Assembly: GCF_007362475.1 (NCBI RefSeq)
Contig: NZ_CP041687.1
Span: forward strand, 1,860,001 to 1,924,000
Length of the DNA: 64,000 nt
From: Chryseobacterium sp. SNU WT5
GTDB taxonomy: Bacteria > Bacteroidota > Bacteroidia > Flavobacteriales > Weeksellaceae
Direction of reading: 5' to 3'
Shown: piece after piece, positions 35,913 to 43,126 of the stretch
How the letters are laid out: every line of letters begins with the position of its first letter
Numbering within the stretch: the stretch's first letter is position 1
Notes under the pieces: model-generated
What the model saw: the letters and a program-made list of their open reading frames with translations, nothing else
What the model was told of the DNA's origin: nothing
Database searches by the model: none
Translations under genes and position numbers: made by a program

Positions 35913-36002
35913 GGGTGCTACCGAAAAGTTTACGACCTGTTTATCGTTTTTCAAGGTGTTGATTTCTGCATTTTTGGTAATTCTACCTACGATTGTGTTC
36001 AT
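35904..36002 (-). pseudogene. ssb: single-stranded DNA-binding protein, N-terminal fragment
   Basis: From ATG 36002 the reverse strand reads MNTIVGRITKNAEINTL, then KNDKQVVNFSVA, the opening of an SSB (OB-fold strand 1 to 3), and stops after three more codons. A full SSB would need about 80-100 more residues. The break coincides with the end of the last attC. Conjugative elements often carry ssb near rep genes, so this is likely the element's own copy, broken when the array arrived or was deleted. Confidence 0.7.
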
Positions 36003-36236
36003 AATCTTAAATTTTAAAATGTTAATATTTTGTTAATTTTTGTTTTGTCAAAGGTCAAATGTTGGGAGTGAATTGATTTGGTATCGAGGACACTCGGCAT
36101 TTTTCTTTTTTTATATTAAGTTAGAAAACAGTATTTTTTGCTGGATTTTTATTGTTTTTCCGTTGATTTCAAAGAACGTCTATGGTTGATTTGATTCGTA
36201 CAACTGAGGTTCCGGCTTTTTCTTTGCCCATGAACA

Positions 36237-36420
36237 TAGGACGGCACCATCCATACAAAACCCGATTCGGTTCCGCTGGATAAAGGCAGAAAATTCCGAA
36301 TCGGGCTTGAAATCTTTTTGTCCGAAGGATTTAGGAGTGTCTGGAAAAATTGTTGGAGCTTGTGGAAAGAATTTTTTTAGAAACCCAAAAAGATTTTTTT
36401 GTGTGGGTGGTGCCGTCCTA
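36237..36420. repeat. nested perfect inverted repeats in non-coding DNA
   Basis: Outer arms TAGGACGGCACCA (36237-36249) and TGGTGCCGTCCTA (36408-36420) are perfectly complementary. Inner arms CCCGATTCGG (36261-36270) and CCGAATCGGG (36296-36305) also match perfectly. The enclosed 184 bp could fold into a branched structure. The gap 36003-36536 has no convincing gene otherwise. Possible single-strand origin, structured RNA or transfer-related site. Confidence 0.5.
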
Positions 36421-36536
36421 CATTTGCAAACGTAAAAGCCCAACCGCAGTTGGGAAACTTAATCAATGGACGTGGTTGTTAATGGAAAACTAAAGGAAAT
36501 TCATTGGAAAATGGTTTCTCCAATGATTTAAACTGA

Positions 36537-37376
36537 TCAAATATTACAAAACCACTCGTTCAAGTCCTTAAAATTATGATAAATTAAAGAGCAATCCTCT
36601 ACATTTTTGTATTGACTTTTAATTTTTAATTTAACCGATTTCCCATTCTTATCATTGTCTAGAAAAAGTGAAATTTTCTCATATTGTTTCAGTTTTTCTT
36701 CCACCTTGAAAAACATTGCAGTTGAATTTAAAGTCAAGTAATCACAGTTTGAATTATCTGATTTGTCTAAATTTCGGTAGGTCAGATAATCGAAAAAGCC
36801 CTCAAATATGAGAATCTCGTTCTTGAGATTGTTATCATTAACAATCAACGTCACATCCTTTTTTCCCAAACATATTTTTGACTGTGGATTGCGAATCTCA
36901 AAACCTCCGGACTTATTCTGAAATCCAATTCCGAAATATTTTCTTCCTTTCAATTCGTAGTGAATTTCCTTAACCCTATGCTTTTGCTCAAAAACTCTTC
37001 GGGACTTCAGATACTGAATTAATGCAGGATGCTGGATTTCTTTGATTTCTAAAATCTGATTGCATGTTTGACCAGTAGTTTCGTGATATTTTATTTCATT
37101 TTGAACTCTAAAATCCAATGTTGAAAGGCATTTCAATGCTTCTGAAACGGAACATTTCTTTATCTGTTGGACAATTGAAATCACATCGTAACTTTTTCCA
37201 TTTCCAAAATCGAACGCCTTGTTTTTGACAAAATCGACCGCCAGACTTGGAATTTTTTCCTCCCGGTCCAACGCAAAATAAAACGCAGTTTTCGGATTTT
37301 CTTTGACCGGAAACAGCCCGAACGACTCCAAAACCGCCCGAATTCCGACGTTTTGCTTGACTTTTTCGCAATTCAT
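36537..37376 (-). CDS. toprim-domain primase-like protein
   Basis: A 279-aa protein of the DnaG/toprim type common on Bacteroidota mobile elements. The N-terminal third resembles the CHC2 region (AFYFALDREEKIPSLAVD, SYDVISIVQQIKKCSVSEAL), but the zinc cysteines are missing. The toprim motifs are ILIFEGFFDYLTY (catalytic Glu) and SLFLDNDKNGK (DxD). A role in primer synthesis or lagging-strand conversion after transfer is likely. It lies just beyond the iteron region and next to the broken ssb, a replication gene cluster. Confidence 0.82.
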   Translation of the reverse strand: MNCEKVKQNVGIRAVLESFGLFPVKENPKTAFYFALDREEKIPSLAVDFVKNKAFDFGNGKSYDVISIVQQIKKCSVSEALKCLSTLDFRVQNEIKYHETTGQTCNQILEIKEIQHPALIQYLKSRRVFEQKHRVKEIHYELKGRKYFGIGFQNKSGGFEIRNPQSKICLGKKDVTLIVNDNNLKNEILIFEGFFDYLTYRNLDKSDNSNCDYLTLNSTAMFFKVEEKLKQYEKISLFLDNDKNGKSVKLKIKSQYKNVEDCSLIYHNFKDLNEWFCNI

Positions 37377-37400
37377 TTTTTTTCTTTTAATGCAAATTAC

Positions 37401-37409
37401 TTATCCACA
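37401..37409. promoter_or_regulatory. DnaA box
   Basis: TTATCCACA is an exact match to the strong DnaA-box consensus. Two more copies lie at 37635-37643 and 37655-37663 within the iteron region. Confidence 0.6.
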
Positions 37410-37507
37410 TTTCCCTTTTAAATAAAAAAGACTTTTAATTTATTTTTATATTACTTTTAGCAAACGGCATTCTTCTTTTGCCACAAAGGATTTAATGGTG
37501 TTTTTCG

Positions 37508-37790
37508 GTGAGTTCAATTCCGAAAACTAGTGAGTTCAATTCCGAAATTTGGGTGAGTGCAATTCCGAAATAAAGCCTGTTTTGGGGTGAGTGCAATTCC
37601 GAATCGATTTTTCCATTTATTCTGATAACCGTAGTTATCCACAAAACAGCTAGGTTATCCACAATTTTTGTGTTTTCTAAATCTTCGGGTGAGTGCAATT
37701 CCGAATTCGATGCTGTTATTTTGTTCATTTTTAACATTTCTTTAACTTTAGTGAGTGCAATTCCGAATTGGTGGTGAGTGCAATTCCGAA
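37508..37790. repeat. iteron-type replication origin with DnaA boxes
   Basis: Seven copies of a 17-bp repeat, GTGAG(T/G)(T/G)CAATTCCGAA, start at 37508, 37530, 37553, 37587, 37689, 37751 and 37774, all in the same direction. Two DnaA boxes (TTATCCACA) at 37635 and 37655 lie between the fourth and fifth copies. The region directly follows the 3' end of the Rep gene. This is the layout of an iteron-controlled origin (oriV). Repeat number and spacing could also set copy control. Confidence 0.85.
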
Positions 37791-37791
37791 A

Positions 37792-38916
37792 TCAGACAAT
37801 CATCGGATAGCCATTAGGGAATATTTCTCCCATTTTTGTATTTCTATACAAATGCTTGATGTGTGCCTGAATTTCAATAAGAAATTTTTGACCTTTAAAG
37901 TCGGTCGATGCTATCTTTCTCATTCTGCAGTTCCTAATAAATTCCTTGAAGGCTCTTTCAATCAGTTCCCTTGTCTGCGGTATATTTTCGTATTGATGGA
38001 AAAACTGGACTGTTTCGGCTTCGTCTAATCTATATCGTTTTTTGAAATAGAGCAATCTTCGGTTAATTTTATGACTTTGGTTAAAATTCTCTTGGTTTGA
38101 TTCTATAAGTTTTTTTGCTTCTTCAAATGGATGAGAAAATCCTTTGGTTAAGATAGGAACAATAAATATGGAATCCTTTTCATACCTGTATTGGAAAGAA
38201 AAACTATTGTATCTGTCGAGATTGATTTTGATGGGCTTTAGAAATTTGAAGCAGAAATCTTTGGTATTTTTATAATTTAACCCAAACTTTTTATTGAAAT
38301 TACCCAGCTTCAGCATTGTTCCCGATTCGGGAATTTTTGAAAGCCAGATGGAGAAAATAATGTGTTTGTTGTTTCTGATATTATACACCAGATGATAGAG
38401 TACATAATTATATTCGGGAATAACCAATAATTTTTTCAGCCAGTAACTGCTAATTAGAAATGTGGTAAAACCTCTTTGGTCATAGGTTGGCGTAGAAATA
38501 AGTCCGCCAAATGTTTTGATTTCTTTCCCTTTTGAATTAAGCGATTTGTACCATCCCATCTTAAATTTGGCGAGAAACTCATAGGCATCCACAACCTGCT
38601 TTGTGGAACCACTCGGAGAAATTTTACTGTTCCGGATTTTGATGGAGGCGAAAATGTTATTTTCTGTTTCAAATTCTTCATCAAATAGGGAAAGTTGCTT
38701 CGGACGGTCTTCGGGACGAAACTGTTCATTGCCGATAATTGCAACGATATTGAAAATGACTCGAAGCGCATTGATTGGGATGTCCGCCGCTTGTTGGTCA
38801 TCAAAAATAAAGTCGTCCACGAAATGGTTTCCCAGCCGAATCTTGTCGGGAACTTTTTCTCCCTTGTCCTCAAACTTCTTTCGGACATGGCGCAAATCTT
38901 TTTCAGATAAAGACAT
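37792..38916 (-). CDS. rep: replication initiator protein (RepB/Rep_3-like)
   Basis: A 374-aa initiator of the type that binds iterons. Two winged-helix-like halves can be made out: about 80-190 (STKQVVDAYEFLAKFKMGW, then FLISSYWLKKLLVI) and 200-300 (IPESGTMLKLGNFNKKFGLNY). The C-terminal part is basic and helical. The stop codon lies 2 bp from the last iteron. Presence of rep plus oriV in an integrated conjugative element implies autonomous replication after excision. Confidence 0.8.
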   Translation of the reverse strand: MSLSEKDLRHVRKKFEDKGEKVPDKIRLGNHFVDDFIFDDQQAADIPINALRVIFNIVAIIGNEQFRPEDRPKQLSLFDEEFETENNIFASIKIRNSKISPSGSTKQVVDAYEFLAKFKMGWYKSLNSKGKEIKTFGGLISTPTYDQRGFTTFLISSYWLKKLLVIPEYNYVLYHLVYNIRNNKHIIFSIWLSKIPESGTMLKLGNFNKKFGLNYKNTKDFCFKFLKPIKINLDRYNSFSFQYRYEKDSIFIVPILTKGFSHPFEEAKKLIESNQENFNQSHKINRRLLYFKKRYRLDEAETVQFFHQYENIPQTRELIERAFKEFIRNCRMRKIASTDFKGQKFLIEIQAHIKHLYRNTKMGEIFPNGYPMIV

Positions 38917-38966
38917 TTTCTATTCTTAATGTTCCTGATTTCTTATTTCCTGATTTCAGATGGTAA

Positions 38967-39194
38967 TTATTTGGTTCGAACAGTTTTCTTTACTAGTTTT
39001 ATTTTCTCACTTTTCAGTGTTTTGTCTCCATCAATGAGATTGTAGTGTTTGTAGGAATCAACACCAGTTGCTTTGAACACCCTTTTTTCGGCTTCTCCTA
39101 TATTGGGGATCCTCACTTTCTGGATACCCAGATATTCGTAAGATATTTTATTGATGGTTACTTTTTGACCAGGTTTTAAGTCAGATATTTTCAT
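38967..39194 (-). CDS. small hypothetical protein
   Basis: A 75-aa basic protein with a compact beta-rich pattern (SDLKPGQKVTINKISYEYLG) that resembles SH3-like folds. No family recognised. It lies between rep and a helix-turn-helix gene on the same strand, so it is probably part of the replication/control module. Confidence 0.55.
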   Translation of the reverse strand: MKISDLKPGQKVTINKISYEYLGIQKVRIPNIGEAEKRVFKATGVDSYKHYNLIDGDKTLKSEKIKLVKKTVRTK

Positions 39195-39245
39195 TGTTTT
39201 AAGTTTTTACGATTTGTTAGAAATGAAATCGACTTTTTATTGATT

Positions 39246-39956
39246 TCATGATGTTTTCGGTCGTTTGATATTTGGAATGGAATCGACGGAAACTGTATCA
39301 TCATTTTGACTATTCTTCAAATAGGGCAGGATACTTTTTAATGAGGATTTCCAGTTGGAAATGGGTCTTCCAGAACTATTCCGCCAGTCGTTTTCTAACC
39401 ACGAATGATATTTTTCTTCAATTACAGAGTCCAAAAGAGGCTGATAATCCTCTAAAGTTGTTGCAAACTGAATAAATTCTTCCAATTCGGGAATAATTTT
39501 TGACTTGCTGCTTTTGGAAGTATCAGTAATGGAAACTTTATCACTAGATTTACTGATTTTGGGAACAACTTCCTTGGACGAATCGCTTCTCTTTAAAGTT
39601 TCATGTTTTTCAACAATTTCCAAACTTGGTACTTTTTCGATTTTTTCCTTCTCTATTTTCTCCAGTATGGGAATATCAGATAAGTAATTTAACAGAATTC
39701 TGTAATTACAAGGAAATCCACTTTTGGACTCAAATTCAACAAGACCCAACTCGCGAAGTTTATCTTTGGTCGGTTTTACGGTTTTTCTAGTTATTCCCAA
39801 TGCATTACCGAGTGCAACATCGGAAATAACGACCTTATAACTATCGTTGTCCTTTCCTAATTTCAAAAGGTACAGATAGAGCGAAATTGCCGAAGAGCCA
39901 AGTCTTGCCTTGTGATTGAAGTCCCAAAATCGGTCGATAAGTTCCAAGTAATACAT
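39246..39956 (-). CDS. helix-turn-helix replication-module protein (DnaD/phage-O-like)
   Basis: A 236-aa protein. The N-terminal 80 residues form a winged helix (SSAISLYLYLLKLG, DVALGNALGITRKTVKPTKDKL). A Ser/Lys/Glu-rich linker follows. The C-terminal motif YHSWLENDW, SGRPISNWKSSLKSILPYL is the short domain seen in phage and element replication organisers. It is expected to bind DNA and load replication factors. The start is 2 bp from the stop of the DUF3853-like gene. Confidence 0.65.
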   Translation of the reverse strand: MYYLELIDRFWDFNHKARLGSSAISLYLYLLKLGKDNDSYKVVISDVALGNALGITRKTVKPTKDKLRELGLVEFESKSGFPCNYRILLNYLSDIPILEKIEKEKIEKVPSLEIVEKHETLKRSDSSKEVVPKISKSSDKVSITDTSKSSKSKIIPELEEFIQFATTLEDYQPLLDSVIEEKYHSWLENDWRNSSGRPISNWKSSLKSILPYLKNSQNDDTVSVDSIPNIKRPKTS

Positions 39957-39958
39957 TT

Positions 39959-40210
39959 CTAACTGCTTGCAAAAAGTTCTATAGCCTTTTTCTTGTCGAT
40001 GATGATGATGTTTCCTTTCTGAATGATGGCTTCATCCAAAATTCCTGAAGATTTAATCTTGGATGCTTTTGAAATGGAACAGCCCAGAATTTTTGCCAAA
40101 CCTTTTAAACCGTATTCATACATATTTTCAGAATTTAAATTTTTAGATATCTCTAAAAATTCTTTTACGGTCAGATTGCAAAGAGGTGTTTGTGGGGTTA
40201 TGTTTTCCAT
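39959..40210 (-). CDS. DUF3853-like small DNA-binding protein
   Basis: An 83-aa protein with a helix-turn-helix of the excisionase type: GLKGLAKILGCSISKASKIKSSGILDEAI, then a beta-wing IIQKGNIIIIDKKKAIELF. It is a paralogue of the neighbouring gene at 40210-40494. Such proteins act as directionality factors or regulators on Bacteroidota mobile elements. It overlaps its neighbour by one base. Confidence 0.75.
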   Translation of the reverse strand: MENITPQTPLCNLTVKEFLEISKNLNSENMYEYGLKGLAKILGCSISKASKIKSSGILDEAIIQKGNIIIIDKKKAIELFASS

Positions 40211-40494
40211 CAGCTGTTATCTTTAAAAAGTTCTAATGCTTTTTCCGAATCAATGATAATTTTTCTCCCATTTTGAATGATGGCTTCATCAAAAATTCCC
40301 TTACTTTTCAATTTTCCTGCATGATTTTTAGAGCATCCCAATATTCTTGCTAATCCAGAAAGACCGTAAACATACTTTTCATTAAATACCTTTTCTTGTG
40401 TGGGGTTTTCTGATGATTCTTGTTTTCTGGCATCTAAAATTTCCACAAATTCACCTATGGTCAATTGCCAAATTGGTCTATTATAATCTTCCAT
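40210..40494 (-). CDS. DUF3853-like protein, paralogue
   Basis: About 94 aa from ATG 40494 (MEDYNRPIWQLTIGEFVEIL). The longer frame to 40614 would run through the divergent promoter and was rejected. It shares with the previous gene GLSGLARILGCSKNHAGKLKSKGIFDEAI and the wing IIQNGRKIIIDSEKALELF. It is the first gene leftward from the bidirectional promoter. Confidence 0.75.
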   Translation of the reverse strand: MEDYNRPIWQLTIGEFVEILDARKQESSENPTQEKVFNEKYVYGLSGLARILGCSKNHAGKLKSKGIFDEAIIQNGRKIIIDSEKALELFKDNS

Positions 40495-40550
40495 TTTGAA
40501 ATTTTTATTGTAATTTGTTCTAAAAAAATACTTATTTGTATATATTTTAC

Positions 40551-40571
40551 TATATTTGTATTGCAAATATA
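40551..40571. promoter_or_regulatory. palindromic bidirectional promoter/operator
   Basis: TATATTTG (40551-40558), a five-base spacer, then CAAATATA (40564-40571): a perfect inverted repeat in which each arm is also a TAnnTTTG -7 box, one for each direction. The rightward gene is the XRE-like repressor at 40629; the leftward genes are the DUF3853-like pair. A dimeric repressor bound here would block both promoters. Confidence 0.6.
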
Positions 40572-40628
40572 AAATAAATATTGAAATATATCTATATTTT
40601 AATCTCAAAAACAAAAAAAAAATTAAAG

Positions 40629-41078
40629 ATGACTATAACTGAAAGATTGCAAAGTTACATGACCTACAAAGGGTTAAACCCCAATAAAATCACTGTTGAA
40701 GCTGGTTTGTCTGTTGGTTTAATTGGCAGAGCTATAAAAAACAACTCGGGACTCAACTCAGATACTATTGAAAAAATACTATACACTTATACCGATTTGA
40801 ATCCAGAGTGGTTTATTTCGGAATCAGGTGAAATGCTAAAAACCAACAACCAAAACATTAATAATAATGGCTCAGGAAATAATGTAAACAGCAACATTAA
40901 TGGAAATATTAGTGGAAATGTTACTATTTCGCATAGCGAGTTTTCTAATATGATAGAACTTCAAAAAGGCTATCAAGAAATACAAAAAGAACTAACAGAA
41001 AGATTGAAAACCAGTCAAGAGCAACTATCGGATAGCATGAGACAGGTTACTATACTTCTTGAAATTTTAAAAAAATAA
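40629..41078 (+). CDS. XRE-like repressor of the element
   Basis: A 149-aa protein starting at 40629 (MTITERLQSYMTYKGLNPNK); earlier starts fall in the promoter. The helix-turn-helix is about residues 15-45 (NKITVEAGLSVGLIGRAIKNNSGL), followed by YTDLNPEWFISESGEML as in phage-repressor-like proteins. A remarkable Asn/Gly-rich linker (NNQNINNNGSGNNVNSNING) leads to a C-terminal coiled coil for dimerisation. It is divergent from the DUF3853-like genes and upstream of the integrase gene, suggesting control of excision. Confidence 0.8.
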   Translation: MTITERLQSYMTYKGLNPNKITVEAGLSVGLIGRAIKNNSGLNSDTIEKILYTYTDLNPEWFISESGEMLKTNNQNINNNGSGNNVNSNINGNISGNVTISHSEFSNMIELQKGYQEIQKELTERLKTSQEQLSDSMRQVTILLEILKK

Positions 41079-41080
41079 CT

Positions 41081-41770
41081 ATGAAAAGGATTTTGATAAT
41101 TAGTGCTATTTTATTTGGGGGAATCGTGATTGCTCAGCAGAAGAAAAATGCTTTGAATAATTGGAAAAGTAGAGATGCAGAAATCGCACAAAAGGTTTTT
41201 TCAAAATATCAGGAAAAAGAAAATAAGAAATTAGAAGATGAAAAAGCAGATTTAATAAAAATTCAAAAAAAGTTGAAAATTGAGATAATAAACGAAGGGG
41301 ACATTGAGAAATACAATCAAAATATATGGCTTCGTATTGTAAAAGTGAATAATGGAAATTTAGAACAGATTGTTGATACGAGAGATAAGGATATTTCAGT
41401 TGTTACAAATACAATGGGAACGAACAATTGGAAAGATGAAGCAGGAGGGTTTAATTATACATCTTTCACTGACTTAATGAAGATTTCCCAGGAGCTTACA
41501 AGTAATAGAAATGAAACAGGAATATTAGCAAACTCATTAAAGCCCATTGAATCTTTTGAAACCCGCGAACCTGTTTTATATTTTTCTTTAAAAATCTACA
41601 CACATAAAAACAGTTCAGAACAAACAACTTTACCAACCTTGTCCAAAACAATAAATATTTATGCTGACAACCAACTGATAAAGACTTTAAAATACTCTTT
41701 AGATGACTTTATAAAAGCAGAAGGAGTGTCAATACGGGACTTTAAATTGGGTTCTATTGAAAATCGATAA
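41081..41770 (+). CDS. exported hypothetical protein
   Basis: A 229-aa protein with a signal peptide (LIISAILFGGIVIAQQ) and a Lys/Glu-rich coiled-coil segment, followed by a beta-type domain (LYFSLKIYTHKN, TINIYADNQLIKTLKYSL). No family recognised. It starts 2 bp after the repressor stop and ends 14 bp before the integrase start, so the three genes probably form one operon. Confidence 0.65.
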   Translation: MKRILIISAILFGGIVIAQQKKNALNNWKSRDAEIAQKVFSKYQEKENKKLEDEKADLIKIQKKLKIEIINEGDIEKYNQNIWLRIVKVNNGNLEQIVDTRDKDISVVTNTMGTNNWKDEAGGFNYTSFTDLMKISQELTSNRNETGILANSLKPIESFETREPVLYFSLKIYTHKNSSEQTTLPTLSKTINIYADNQLIKTLKYSLDDFIKAEGVSIRDFKLGSIENR

Positions 41771-41784
41771 TCAATTTTTCTAAT

Positions 41785-43053
41785 ATGAATATAAAGTATC
41801 ACGCTCAATTTCTTCTTGACAGGGAAAAAGACAATCCTACTGCAAAACTGCGATATCGCATTAAGTGGGATGGCAATATTGTGGCTTTCAATTTGGGATA
41901 TAGAGTAGAAATACAAAAATGGAGCAAGGAAACACAACGCTGTAAGGCCAATACAACTCACGGCGATAAGAAAATTTTCGCAAGCATTATCAACAGGAAA
42001 ATTCAAGAATTTGAATCGGCTTGTCAAAGAACTTTTCAAAAATTTGAAGTTGATGTAATGTCTCCATGCTCAAAACAATTCCGTGAATCTTTTAATTGCG
42101 AAGTTGGGAGAACTTCGAAAACTGAAATTGTAGAAGAAAAGTCTTTTTTTGATGTTTTTGACCTATTTACTCAAGAAGAATCAAGAAACTCATATTGGAA
42201 AGATAAAACCTTGATGAAGATGAATACGCTAAAAAACAAGTTAACAGAATTTAATCCCAATTTAAAATTTGACAACTTGGATGAGGAGGGCTATAACAAG
42301 TTCCAACATTTTTTGGAATCAAAAAATCATAAAAACTCTACTATTCTGAAAGAGTTTAAGTCTTTAAAGTGGTTTTTAAAATGGGCAAAAAGAAAAGGAT
42401 ATCAAACAAATTCCTATTTCGAACTATTTCAACCAAAACTAAAGAACATTCCGAAAAAAGTTATTTTTCTTTCACAGGATGAATTGAAGAGATTTCGTGA
42501 ATATGTAATTCCCGAAAACAAAAAACATCTTGAAAAAATTCGGGACGTTTTCTTATTTCAATGCTTTACCGGTCTGCGATATTCTGATGTTTTTAATTTA
42601 CGGAAATCGGACGTCAAAGAAAAACACATTGAAATAAATTCTATAAAAACATCTGATAATCTCACAATCGACCTTAATGCGCATAGTCGTGAAATTTTGT
42701 TAAAATACAAAGATGAAGATTTTGTGCAAAATAGAGCTTTACCCGTTATTAGCAATCAAAAAATGAATGACTACCTAAAGGAGTTGGCAGAGTTAGTAGA
42801 AATTGATGAACCTATTACGCAGACTTATTATATGGGAAAAAAAAGAATTGACGAAGTGTTACCGAAATATTCTTTACTTGGAACTCACTGCGGTAGAAGA
42901 ACATTTATTTGCAATGCATTATCACTTGGGATTCCTCCGCAAGTAGTAATGAAGTGGACTGGACATAGTGATTACAGCGCCATGAAACCCTATATAGATA
43001 TTGCTGATGAAATAAAAGCAACCGCAATGGAGAAATTTGATTTAATAATTTAA
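41785..43053 (+). CDS. int: integrase of the conjugative element (tyrosine recombinase)
   Basis: A 422-aa integrase of the Bacteroidota conjugative-transposon type. N-terminal arm-binding part (YRIKWDGNIVAFNLGYRVE), SAM-like core-binding part (about 125-215), catalytic part with FTGLRYSDVFNL (Arg), GTHCGRRTFICNAL (HxxR variant CGRR, His one helix earlier), MKWTGHSDYSAMKPYIDI (His and Tyr). It would join the element's ends to the chromosome. It lies close to the chromosomal junction, so the right attachment site should be between 43,054 and 47,430. Confidence 0.85.
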   Translation: MNIKYHAQFLLDREKDNPTAKLRYRIKWDGNIVAFNLGYRVEIQKWSKETQRCKANTTHGDKKIFASIINRKIQEFESACQRTFQKFEVDVMSPCSKQFRESFNCEVGRTSKTEIVEEKSFFDVFDLFTQEESRNSYWKDKTLMKMNTLKNKLTEFNPNLKFDNLDEEGYNKFQHFLESKNHKNSTILKEFKSLKWFLKWAKRKGYQTNSYFELFQPKLKNIPKKVIFLSQDELKRFREYVIPENKKHLEKIRDVFLFQCFTGLRYSDVFNLRKSDVKEKHIEINSIKTSDNLTIDLNAHSREILLKYKDEDFVQNRALPVISNQKMNDYLKELAELVEIDEPITQTYYMGKKRIDEVLPKYSLLGTHCGRRTFICNALSLGIPPQVVMKWTGHSDYSAMKPYIDIADEIKATAMEKFDLII

Positions 43054-43111
43054 ATATTGGGACCAGGGGATTTGGTAATGTTTTTTAATCGGCAAGAATT
43101 ATATTTTATTG

Positions 43112-43119
43112 TAACTTTG
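43112..43119 (+). promoter_or_regulatory. -7 promoter box of the methyltransferase operon
   Basis: TAACTTTG matches TAnnTTTG and lies only seven bases before the GTG start at 43127. Transcription would begin at or next to the start codon, giving a leaderless or nearly leaderless mRNA. Confidence 0.45.
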
Positions 43120-43126
43120 CAATAAG

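Noticed and set aside
36180..36443. 87-codon open frame on the minus strand
   Set aside because: It lies across the nested inverted repeats, has no start context or recognisable fold and is best seen as chance.
37492..37737. Open frame of 81 codons on the minus strand
   Set aside because: It consists of translated iterons and the DnaA-box region; the repeated peptide SELHSP/ELNS reflects DNA repeats, not a protein.
37508..37790. CRISPR-like array
   Set aside because: The 17-bp repeats have irregular spacing (22 to 102 bp), no uniform spacers and no cas genes; they adjoin rep and DnaA boxes, so they are iterons.
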